Assembly: GCA_903772945.1 (NCBI GenBank)
Contig: CAICTM010000385.1
Coordinates: 1 to 64,000 of the forward strand
Length of the DNA: 64,000 nucleotides
Direction: 5' to 3'
Source: Seminavis robusta
Lineage: Eukaryota; Bacillariophyta; Bacillariophyceae; Naviculales; Naviculaceae
Notes under the pieces: model-generated
What the model was told of the DNA's origin: nothing
What the model saw: the letters and a program-made list of their open reading frames with translations, nothing else
Database searches by the model: none
Part shown: piece after piece, positions 45,137 to 55,000 of the stretch
How positions within the stretch are numbered: the first letter of the stretch is position 1
Layout: each line of letters opens with the position of its first letter
Translations under genes and position numbers: made by a program

Positions 45137-46539
45137 ATGATCGAAGACAGCAGCCGGCTACCCTCAGATCAGGAAGGCGACGTATTCACTGGCATCCCTC
45201 TACAAGAGGACGGCGGAGTTTTCACTGGGATCCCTGTCGTCGATGGACCCCGTCGCCGAAGAATTTCGAACGATTTGTATGCTTCCGACGAAGAAGAAGA
45301 CTTGCAGGATTCAGAGCAAGAAACTCGCGAAAGGCACGAAGAGCTTTTGGCGAGAACTCGTCTGTCTCTGTTTGTTGTGCTTCTCTGTGCCCTCTTCTAC
45401 ATATTGTCGGTTGGGTTCACGCCCCTTTGGGAAGTCCAGTACGTGAGGGTGGGGTATGTTTCCTCAAGATACCCATCGAACGACCACCCAGGTGAAGACA
45501 TTGTACCAATTACTAGTGTTGAATCCAGTGTTCCAAAGCTTGCCAGCGAGACCTTTGATGATTTCGTGGCCCAACACAAGCACGTTTTTGTCAACTTTGA
45601 TACGAGTTGGTGTTCGTGGTGTCAGCGGTTGGCTCCAGATTGGACTCGGTTTGCGCAGCGGCATCATTTTGGGGATTTGGAAGTTGTTCATGTTGACTGT
45701 GAGGAAGAGCCGTCCCTATGCAGGAAGAATCAAATCATAGCCTATCCTACCCTCCGTTGGTTCACAGACGGCGAAATCCGCAACGACTACGCAGGAAACC
45801 GCAATGTGGAGGCCCTTCTTTCTTATGCTCGGAGAGAGATGAGGAGGAAACCCCGGCAGCTGCCATTGGTGCCCCAAGAAGATCCCCGTTCACTGCTACA
45901 GTTGGTTTCTGACGGGCATGCTACGCTGGTGCCGTACTCTGAGTTTCCGAGCTTACAGAATGCATTAGATCACTCCGATGTGGTTCTCCTCTACTTTGCT
46001 GGTAAGAGTGTTTCAGTTTGGCGATTCGATTCATTCCATGCCTTTGTTCTTGAGACTCGTGAGCCTGTTCCTCACTCTTTTCACGCGTCCATCTGCAAAC
46101 AGCTTCATGGTGTCCAGCAAGTACTCCCATGACCGAAATGCTGGATGCTGTCTTTGGAGAAATGTTGCTGCCTCCCAAAGGCAGCAACCGAGGCAGTCAA
46201 CCACATCCCTTGTCTCTGGTTTATGTGTCTTCCGATAACTCCGCCGAGGATATGAATTCATATGCTCGCAAGAATTGGATGACGGTTCCGTTCGAAGAAT
46301 TCAAAGAAAGAGCTGCACTGAAAAAGTATTTCAAGGTTGCGGGCAAGAAAGAACTACCTTCTCTCGGCATGGATTCCCGAATCGGTGGATTGCCCTCCGT
46401 TTTAGTCCTGTCCGGCAAAACTCGTAAAGTCATCACGTACCAAGGAGTGGAGGATCTGCAAGAGAAACGATCCGAAGCGCTCAACTATTGGATCAGCTTG
46501 GCCGATGCTGACAAGCCAGCGTTCCAAGAGGCTGCTTAG
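45137..46539 (+). CDS. Membrane-anchored thioredoxin-domain (PDI-like) protein
   Basis: Predicted 428-aa protein. Exons 45137-46001 and 46118-46539; the intron opens GTAAGA, closes CCAG, and joins G|CA in phase to read YFAASTPMTEM. The start at 45137 (MIEDSSRLP) is the first ATG of the frame. An acidic N-terminal tail has two copies of VFTGIP (about 16-35). One membrane helix follows (LSLFVVLLCALFYILSVGF, about 77-95), giving a type II layout with the rest in the ER or another lumen. The thioredoxin module has FVNFDTSWCSWCQRLAPDW (CxxC = CSWC) and the cis-proline in IIAYPTLRWF. The second half, with LVYVSSDNSAEDMNSYARKN and IGGLPSVLVLSG, resembles the nucleoredoxin/tryparedoxin fold without a CxxC. 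Likely a disulfide isomerase or reductase of the secretory path; partners unknown. Confidence 0.8.
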
Positions 46540-46681
46540 CCTACCAGTACACACTTAGGTATATGGTATACTAGTCTAAAGGCGCCGCTGTGTACTGTTG
46601 ATAAGTTCTTGCATCGTTTCAGTCTAGCTAGTGCTGCTAAGGTCGCCTTCACTGGGAAGGAGCCCACTTCTGCTGTTGATA

Positions 46682-48565
46682 CTACTCTTCAGCGTCGGTA
46701 AAAACCTCCGCATCGGCGTCTTCCTTCTCTCCCACATCGTCTGCTTCTGCCGGTGGCGGTGCAGATGAGGCCATGCGGTTTGCCTCTTTGAGCTCTTTCA
46801 ATTTCACAATGCATTCATGCGTGGCAGCGGATAATATGGCACTATGATCCACTTCTGACAGAGAAAGCCCTGCAGCATCCATCAAGGTGGCTTTGGCATG
46901 ATCAATGGCTTGGGCAACAATCAGCTGCTCTTGTGTATCATTGTAATCAGCAATAAGTTTTCGTAACTTGAGCTTTCGGTTGATTTTTGATCGCCAGTCC
47001 CTCCAGGCGTACTCTTCGTCCATGCAAGCAGGCCGAAGCGGAAACTCTACTGTATCATAGGTCGACACTTCCTTTTCCAATGAATTGCGTTCGGCTGCAT
47101 CATTCTTGATCCATGGTCCGTGGTCGCCCAGCCGAAGGAAGGTTGTCGACTTGGTATACGTAGAAGTGGCTCGAAATTCCATTTGTTGCTGGACATACTC
47201 TGCTTTTGCGGCCGTGGCAAAATCAATGTAATACTGTCGATCGGTATCGGTCATATCTTCCTTCCACATCTTGGCAATCTCCTGCATGACTCTGGGTTGA
47301 GAATGGTGCTGATCCGGTCGATCGTGACGGATCTTGGTGGTCATTTGTCCGACAAATACAGTGTATCCGACCGGAGGTGGTTCAGGAGGTGCCTCTGGTC
47401 GGTCAGCCTCTCGATGAATGCGTCGTCGACGTTGCCCTGGTAACCTAGGCTTGTCCCACCTATCACTGCCCTTTCCTTCCGGCAAAAGTACTCGCTGCCG
47501 CTGTGCATAATTCCTTTGATACTCCAACAAGCGATCCACCATGAGGTCACCGGTGACAACCACTTGATGATTGGTGTTGGAATGGCCCGCCGTTCCAGAT
47601 TTTGCACCGACGATTGGATTGTCCAGGGAAGAGCCTCCAGTGTTGATTGGATTACCAGAGCCTTGCTGCTGCTGTTGTTGTTTCTGCTGATTGGCCATAA
47701 TGGTTGGTGGGTGATGCTGTTCGAGAAGCTCTCTGGCAGTGTCCATGTCATTTTGTACACCCAGCAGGGCAAATTCCACTTCTGTCAAGAGGTTTTTGGC
47801 AATTGGGAAGGGATCAACACGTGGCTTTTTGGGTGGTGGTGGCGGAGGTGGAGGCTCTACTGGTGCCAAGGTTTCTGTTTCTACTTCTGCTGATACATCC
47901 CCCTTTTTCCTTCTTTTCCTTTTGGGGGCTCCAGCAGCTGTGGCATCCTTCTTGGATGTTTTTCGTTTCTTGGTTGTCTTTGTGCCCTTGGTTTGTTTGG
48001 TTGTCGCTTCGTCTTTTTTCGTTGCTGCAAGGTTCTTCTTCTTCGGTGAATTCTTTGCTTTTTCAGATAATGGTTCTCCTTTGCCATCTTTCTTCGTTGT
48101 CTTCTTCCCTCTGGTCTTCTTATTGTCCTTGTCTTCTGTCTTGGCCTTTTTGTTGGTACGTTTTGATTTCCCAGCGTTCTTGTCATCCTTTGTGGTGACT
48201 TCCTTGCGTTTCTTGGTTGTGGTCGCCTTTTTCACCACTTTTGTTTTGATGTGCTTGGTGGCCTTGGTTGTCTTTTTGGGGCTTCTCCTGGCGGTTTTTA
48301 CTGCGTCTCCCTTTTTGTTATCTTTGGGTGTTGCTGCTGATTGGTTCTTGCTCAATGAAGCGTCAGATTTTGCTTCAGCATCCACGACATCCTCGGAAGC
48401 GTGTTCGTCCTTCACGTCGTCATGCTCCTTCGTCTCGGCGTTGTCATGCGTCTCTGCGTTTGTGGCCGTGGACGAGTCCACAACTGCAATATTTGTAGTG
48501 GCAGCACTAGTCTGAGTTGTTGTCGCCGTTGTCTTCTCGTTGGCTTCATCTGTGCTTGCGTCCAT
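46682..48565 (-). CDS. HMG-box protein with lysine-rich N-terminal half
   Basis: Predicted 627-aa single-exon nuclear protein. The first 240 residues are almost wholly Lys/Thr/Ala/Asp with KKxxK clusters, like a histone-H1-type tail. A Pro run (PPPPPPPPKKPRVDPFP) is followed by a Gln-rich stretch (KQQQQQQQ). The HMG-like box begins GYTVFVGQMTTKIRHD and continues RVMQEIAKMWKEDMTDTDRQ and YYIDFATAAKAEY (about 395-470), matching the helix pattern of non-sequence-specific HMG boxes. The C-terminal part is helical and charged. Probably a chromatin architectural factor. Convergent with the thioredoxin-domain gene, about 140 bases apart. The HMG assignment rests on spacing and aromatic pattern and is fairly sure. 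Confidence 0.7.
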   Translation of the reverse strand: MDASTDEANEKTTATTTQTSAATTNIAVVDSSTATNAETHDNAETKEHDDVKDEHASEDVVDAEAKSDASLSKNQSAATPKDNKKGDAVKTARRSPKKTTKATKHIKTKVVKKATTTKKRKEVTTKDDKNAGKSKRTNKKAKTEDKDNKKTRGKKTTKKDGKGEPLSEKAKNSPKKKNLAATKKDEATTKQTKGTKTTKKRKTSKKDATAAGAPKRKRRKKGDVSAEVETETLAPVEPPPPPPPPKKPRVDPFPIAKNLLTEVEFALLGVQNDMDTARELLEQHHPPTIMANQQKQQQQQQGSGNPINTGGSSLDNPIVGAKSGTAGHSNTNHQVVVTGDLMVDRLLEYQRNYAQRQRVLLPEGKGSDRWDKPRLPGQRRRRIHREADRPEAPPEPPPVGYTVFVGQMTTKIRHDRPDQHHSQPRVMQEIAKMWKEDMTDTDRQYYIDFATAAKAEYVQQQMEFRATSTYTKSTTFLRLGDHGPWIKNDAAERNSLEKEVSTYDTVEFPLRPACMDEEYAWRDWRSKINRKLKLRKLIADYNDTQEQLIVAQAIDHAKATLMDAAGLSLSEVDHSAILSAATHECIVKLKELKEANRMASSAPPPAEADDVGEKEDADAEVFTDAEE

Positions 48566-48969
48566 TGTACCAACCGTGTGGCTCTCTGCTTCTCTACTAC
48601 AGCATCAAAGAAGCAAACAGTTAATCAGCCCAAGACAAGAGTGACAAGTCCACGGTCCAATGCATTGATGGATGGAAGATGGATGCATGAGAGGGACGGT
48701 GGAGGGTGTTCGAAGTTCGATGCAACGGATTCTAAATAAGCCAGCGTAAGATGCAAGGATGAAATTTTTTAAAATTGAAGAGGCCCTCAGTATTTTTGAG
48801 GCCTGTAGAGGGATGAGACACGGAATGCCGAAGGACGGCTTGAGATGAGGGGCGTTGCTTCTTTCAATAGGAGGTTGGAGAAACTGGAGGCTTTGTGGTC
48901 AATGAGGAGGAAGGCTCTGGAGGCTGGAAGGGGACGTAGGCCAAAGGATTGTCTCAAGGGCAAAATATT
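48566..48969. other. Intergenic region
   Basis: About 400 bases upstream of the HMG-box gene and downstream of the RING gene. It contains an imperfect hairpin around 48782-48806 (AGGCCCTCA...TGAGGCCT). No gene seen. Confidence 0.4.
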
Positions 48970-49710
48970 TTAAACTGTTCTCAAGACAAACGGTTGTACG
49001 CAAAGAGGGCATGAATTCCGACGTTCCAGCCTCTTCTCCATGCACACTTTGTGGGCTTGATGTCCACACTGAGGATTGTTTGATTCATAGACAGGTTGCC
49101 CAACCTGGTACTTCTCATTGCAAATGGGGCAGCAGGAACTATCCTGGTGATGCTTCAAAGAAGGAGTCTGGTTGATGTCTAGTTCGTCTCCATTCATTGT
49201 TACCACCTGCATTTGCATCTCCTCATCATCCTCTACATTAACAGATTCCAAAGAAGACGAGGAAGACACACTGGACTCGAGGCATGCAATAGAAGATCTG
49301 CAAGAGGGAGAAGATGTCATTTCGTCCGAGCTCTCAGTTGCATCGTAGTCATCATTGGGGCACCATGGTTTGCAGTCCAAGTTGCCTTTGAGGATATCAA
49401 GACTCTTTTGTTTCTTAGCTAAAACAACAAGTAAGTGTGAACTTCATGAGTATACAAATATTGGGATGACGAATAAAATCCCAACCGCAACACGACCGCC
49501 CTTACCTTCTTTAAGCTTCGCTGCAGCTTTCTCTTGCTTCCTTGAACACCAAATAATGGACGCCACAAGAATTGCACTTGCAATGACGACACACACCATG
49601 ACTCCAACAAAAGTAATCATATCAAATCTCACAGAGGGCAATTTGTGTTCTTCGGGGTGGTGGAGGTGGACCACGATGTTCGTTTCGTCGAAGCTTGAAG
49701 AAGAGCTCAT
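48970..49710 (-). CDS. Membrane-anchored RING-finger protein (putative E3 ubiquitin ligase)
   Basis: Predicted 217-aa protein. Exons 49506-49710 and 48970-49418; the intron opens GTAAGG, closes TTTTAG, and joins G|CT in phase to read KEAKKQKSLD. The N-terminus has one membrane helix (FVGVMVCVVIASAILVASII, about 34-53) followed by basic residues, then a Ser/Glu/Asp-rich linker. The C-terminal RING has CCPICNEKYQVG, then NPQCGHQAHKVCMEKRLER and NSCPLCVQPF: C-x2-C, C-x-H-x2-H-x2-C, C-x2-C. The ligand order fits a RING-H2-like finger. Likely a small transmembrane ubiquitin ligase of the ATL type. Substrate unknown. Confidence 0.78.
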
Positions 49711-50065
49711 TGTTTCGTTGCTAGCTAGCTAGGGTTATCGGTATTTTCAGAATGTGCTGGGAGTAGCTTTTGTTTAGCTATCTTTTTTGTGTGGAGATCG
49801 GATTTGGGTCAGGACTGTTCAGTGACCGTCCCTCACAACAAAGCAGGACCTACGATGGTACTAAAATTGGGAATGGGATGGGAGAGATCCAGCCGCGAAT
49901 GCGCCGGAATCGAATGAATAGCGATACACCGGTACACGTATGTAGCTACCGCCAGTCACTATGATACTCCTCAGGAGCTCAGGAGCAAATGAGAAAGGAG
50001 AAAGTGCTCTTTTGAACGAAGAAGTGTGATTAACTTTCGAAGTGTGATTCAACCCTCAATTAAGG
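49711..50065. other. Intergenic region
   Basis: Upstream of the RING gene, with a GCTAGCTAGCTAGGG word at about 49720. No gene or repeat is otherwise seen. Confidence 0.4.
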
Positions 50066-50940
50066 CAGCGGGAGCTGCGATACCTCGGCAGAAAGACAGA
50101 TAGAAGAAGGAGGATCATGTTCGAGATTGCACCCATCTTTCAAGCCAGCCCTGGCGACAACACCCGACTACGTCGTGCGTTGCCGCCCGGTATGATTCAT
50201 TCCCTCATTGCAACCTTCTTTTTATTAAGCTAGCCCTGGCGACAACACCCGACTACGTCGTGTGTTGCCGCCCGCTACTCTATAATTTACCAGCTGCCAT
50301 TCCCTTATTGTAACTCTAACCTTTACAGCTCCTGCTGGTTTATTGTGCTGTTGTGCTGATTGCACTAACCTTAAATATTAATGATTTATTCCGACCCCTA
50401 ACTTGTATTGAACCATCAATGTTCAGTTTTGTTGGCTTATAACTATCTCTATCCTTATACTTTGGCTTCACCGGAAAAGGAAATAGGAAATAGCATTTAA
50501 GTCAGCGGAAGCTGCGATACCTCGACAGAAAGACAGATAGAAGAAGGAGGATCATGTTCGGATTGCACCCATCTTTCAAGCTAGCCCTGGCGACAACACC
50601 CGACTACGTCGTGTGTTGCCGCCCGGTATCATTCATTCCCTCATTGCAACCTTCTTTTTATTAAGCTAGCCCCGGCGACAACACCCGACTACGTCGTGTG
50701 TTGCCGCCCGCTACTCTATAATTTACCAGCTGCCATTCCCTTATTGTAACTCTAACCTTTACAGCTCCTGCTGGCATATTGTGCTGTTGTGATGATTGCA
50801 CTAACCTTAAATATTAATGATTTATTCCTACCCTAACTTGTATTGAACCATCAATGTTCAGTTTTGTTGGCTTATGACATGACTATCTCTATCCTTATAC
50901 TTTGGCTTCACCGGAATAGGAAATAGGAAATAGGATATAG
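50066..50940. repeat. 436-bp tandem duplication with four embedded hairpins
   Basis: Two copies, about 50066-50500 and 50503-50940, differ at a few positions. Each holds two copies of a 35-base hairpin that starts GGCGACAACACCCGAC and ends GTCGTGTGTTGCCGCC around a three-base TAC loop. Hairpins sit at 50153-50187, 50238-50272, 50589-50623 and 50674-50708, spaced 85 bases within each copy. 14 of 16 stem positions pair in the last three. No coding frame is seen. It could be a non-autonomous element or structured RNA. Confidence 0.85.
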
Positions 50941-50961
50941 GAAATAGGAAATAGGAAATAG
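50917..50961. repeat. GGAAATA minisatellite
   Basis: A run of AATAGGAAATAGGATATAGG type repeats directly after the 436-bp duplication. A shorter version stands at the same place after the first copy (near 50477-50492). Confidence 0.8.
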
Positions 50962-50965
50962 CATT

Positions 50966-51041
50966 AAAGGGGTTGAGAACTCAGGCAGTTTACCTGCCGA
51001 GGTAAAGGGGTTGAGAACTCAGGCAGTTTACCTGCCGAGGT
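50966..51041. repeat. Perfect 38-bp tandem repeat, two copies
   Basis: The unit AAAGGGGTTGAGAACTCAGG followed by CAGTTTACCTGCCGAGGT occurs at 50966-51003 and again at 51004-51041 without change. The first part contains GAGTTCTCAA-type symmetry (TTGAGAACTCA). Confidence 0.9.
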
Positions 51042-52001
51042 CATGTACCGTATGCGTAGGAACAGAGGTTCAAGCATCCAACTTGATCCATGGCTCTTGG
51101 ACATTTATTTGCTTATTTCTAAAACTTCCCCTTGACCATTGACCAGTAACCAGTTCCACCTCTCTTCTTAAATCCTAATTCTTAAGGAAGTTCTACTAAT
51201 TATTTATTGATACTGAGTACTCTTTTACGGTAGTGATAAGAATCAACGAAAAAGAGGCTGGTACAATGTCCACTATTAATTAATAGCCTACGGAGTATCC
51301 CGCTACAAAAGTGGCCTACCTCACTTCAAGTTCAACAACGAACTTAATAAGGGGACAATCTCCGGTTTTGATGTTGAGAGATAGATATTACTAGTAATAA
51401 GAGGGTGGGTCATTAAGAACCCAGAGATGTAAAAAAGACAGCTACGAGTAGCAAAGTATTTATGTCGCAGCGACGCAACCAAAATCAGGCCACTCCATCG
51501 TCTCTTTCACCACAGTTCGATCTTTCTTGCGCAACATACCGGTACAAGAATCTCACAAGTCCAACAATCCATGCAACGTTGACGGTGAGACCCAGGTTAG
51601 AACAACTAAACTTGATTTCGAGCTGCCTGCGCAGACATCCTGTCAATACGGTACAATCGACGCATTTTTCTGTAGTGGTCGACCAGCAACAAGAAGGTGG
51701 GCATGAGAAAACGGCAATCTGTTGGGTGTTCGGAGTTGATACTCGATGCCCGACGATTGTGTCTAACCGTAAGCTTGGCCTCATTCTTCTTCTTTTGTTT
51801 TACGCTTTTGCTCTCTTTGGCCTGTTTCTGAATCGTAGCTATTATTAGAGCTCAAATTGGGCAATATTGGTACGTCGATTGATCATTCGATTCGGTCAAT
51901 TGGAGCTTGTGTTGGTCTGCCCTGTATGGCGCAGCACAACAGTGAATACGAACGTAATACTAACTTCACAGCCGTGTGATTCCATGTTAAATTCTAGAAT
52001 C
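51042..52001. other. Intergenic region upstream of the giant gene
   Basis: About 960 bases. A + frame at 51462-51848 ends in a hydrophobic run but shows no domain and no homology I recognise. It may be leader sequence or a separate small gene. It likely contains the promoter of the gene at 52002. Confidence 0.35.
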
Positions 52002-55000
52002 ATGACGACGAACAACGAGGAGGAAACCTTCTTGGACTCTCCAGATGCTCCCAGTGCCCCTGAAGAACCCGAAATCGACACGATGAGCCCGGCTGCCGAG
52101 AGCACATTGAGTCAGCCAAACCTGCCCTATTCCCTCAACGAAGACAGCATGATGAATGCCCAAGGGTCCATGCGACGAAACGGAGATGCTCGAATGCTAT
52201 CCGAGGCTTTTTTGGACGACGGTGGCCCCAACCTTCCCCGGCACTCATTGATGGATATGGCCCTCATGCAGGATCCAACGAATTTCAAGTCAGTGCAGCT
52301 ACAGCTGGAAGATGCCATGGAAAGCGTAGAGGAAGTGGAATCCAACAGTGTGGGTCCGGAGTCAATCGATTATGACACTCTGGAAAATCAACTTGGGCAG
52401 AACATGGCCCAATACGCATTGTACGAGCTGGTTACGCAATTTCTCTATGATGGTTGCTGGTGGCTCTTCAAATGGCCACGTCTTGCTATTAGTTATCTCT
52501 TGGGTCTGTTGGGCTGTAAACGGTGGTTTGGTTTGGAGGATCCAGAGGATGAAAAGAAGGAGTACCCTACTGTCTACAAGGCAATGTCCGTGAAAGCCGC
52601 ACAGGCAGCAAATGCCAATGTCGTGGCTGGGACTGGAGCCATACAGGTGGCGGCTACCAAACAGTCCTCAACCATGACAACCAGCTATGCTGCAGCTTTG
52701 GCAGCTGGTATAGCTATTACGGCGGCAGCATTAATGTCTCGGAATCCCACAGTAGGTCCTCCCACTGATATCTACTCGAGACCTCTGTGTAATGACTCCT
52801 CCCTTGAGGACTATGATGTCAGAACAGGCATTACCCGTCTTGTAATGCAGAATGTGACGTCAGTGGAAGTCAATGCCAACAAAGATGAGCTAGAACAGGC
52901 CTTCCGAGATGCCTACAATAACATGACTGATCCTTGTGATGACGAGTATGAGCGCCACTTGTTGGGAAGTGAATTACTTGAGGTAGAGAATGTCACTGAT
53001 GGAGACATACCCCTGACTCTGACAGTCTGGGAATCAAAGGTCAGTTGCAATGGCTGCCCAGATGATAACCCCCTTTTTAACGAGGGCGACCCACCAAATG
53101 ACACTGATGTCAACAACAGATTCGATGAGTTTGTGACTCGATTCGCTCCGGAAGTTGCTTCAACTGTGGACAACTCTACCAAAAACGCAGCTGGCCCAAC
53201 TACCATATCTACACCACCCGAGACAAGGAGCACTCCCATTGTCTATATTGATGCTGTAGATCCAAACAACCCAGATGTCATTGTGGATAGCCAAGGCACC
53301 ATGCCACAAAAAATGGAAGTCCCATCAAAGTCAAATGTGATCCCAAATACCAACCTGGTTCCTCCTGAAAACACTGCGGATCGAGACAATGAACTGCAGG
53401 CAGATCCAGCAGATACCAATGCCGATGGCCGGCCCACCAACGCTACAGTAAATAATCAGGCACCATCGAATACAGACACGAACACTGAAAACAACCAAGC
53501 TCCATCACCATCGACCAGTAACAAGGAGATGCCTTCCACTAGCAACAACAGCAACAACCCATTGCCAACAGTGGGAAACGGTAACGACCAAACGCCATCA
53601 TCATCCTTCACCGGACTCTCTCCTACTGTTGTTGGACCCACGTTAGGGCAACTTCCTTCAATCATTTCATCAGGTTCAGACCCAGCCACTAGCCTGCCTC
53701 TCCCTGATACCCAAGGTTCGCCTGTAGCACCTTCAGGTATCGTGAATGGTGGTAATAGGCAGCCCGCTGCTCCCACTGTCATTGGAGCCACACTTGGGGA
53801 ACCAGCAGCAACAGCAGTGGGCACCAATTCACCATCCAATAACAACATTGCCATGCCCAGCAGCATCAACAACAGCCCTGCTGCACCATCTAGAAGCATA
53901 CCCAGAACACCCAGTGTTGCTTCCCCAACAGCTCATTCCCAAACGGGCCCTCCTGTTGCAGCAACAGGCCCTTCTGGAGATCCTGTTGGAAGCTTTCCCG
54001 TTGTCTCAACAGCTGTTGATCAAAGCCCTTTGATATCTGCGGGCCAACCATCTAATCCCAGCAACCAAGTGGCACCATCAGGACAGTCAAATCCTTCACC
54101 TATTTCATCCAGCTCTCTGAATCCCAGTGTGATTTCACCCAATGCACCCTCTATGATGCTGTCCACCAAGACAGCTGAAGGCCTGTTGGTATTTGCAGCC
54201 CACAAACCCTCAACTATGGATGTATCACATTCTCCCTCGGGTAGAACCACCATTTCGATATCAAGGAAGCCCACTGTTCTATCACAAGCTAAAAAGCAAA
54301 GCATATCACCCTCTATGATAGAAGAACTAAAGTCATTTTCAAGTCAGGAAAAATCAGAAGCTCCCACTGTATTACCGCTTCCTGGGGCTGCTACATCTCA
54401 TGACCCCACGGTCAAACCAACCCAAGAACCAACGACAGAGCCATCCCCTGAGCCAACCAACGAACCTAGTCCCGAGCCAACCAACGAACCTAGTCCAGAG
54501 CCAACCAACGAACCAACCCATGCACCAACTATCATTGCCACGGATACCTTCTTTGTCACCTTTGATGGGTCATCCGATGGGCTGCTGGAAGTCACGACCT
54601 CAGTTTGGCCTTCACAGATGCTATGTGTCCTTGGCCCTGGAGGGAGAACCGATGATTTCGGGAGTTTCTGTGGTTGGGGAGCCAATTCCTTTGAAGGAAG
54701 GGGTGGCGGTTCAGTTTGAAGTGAGCAGCAGTCCCAGCAGTATTTCCACTGCTTTGCTCGATGATGCCAACAGCCCCCAGTTTGTTCAGGCAGTCACGTC
54801 GGCAGTATCATCCAGCGGAGCCAACGCAGTGGATGTTTTGGATTCCTTGGACGGAATCCTTCAACGGAACCTTCTTTGTCACCTTTGTGGGTCAACCAAT
54901 GGGCTGCTGGACAGTCACGACCTCACTTTGGCCTTCACAAATGCCTATGTGTCCTTGGCCCTGGAGGGAGAACCGGTGATTTCGGGAGTTTCTGTGGTTG

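Noticed and set aside
50066-51041. CRISPR-like array of spaced repeats
   Set aside because: The spacing comes from tandem duplication; the spacers are themselves duplicated and the context is eukaryotic.
51462-51848. 128-codon + frame ending in a hydrophobic run
   Set aside because: No signal or domain order; may be leader sequence of the giant gene. Could be real but not supportable.
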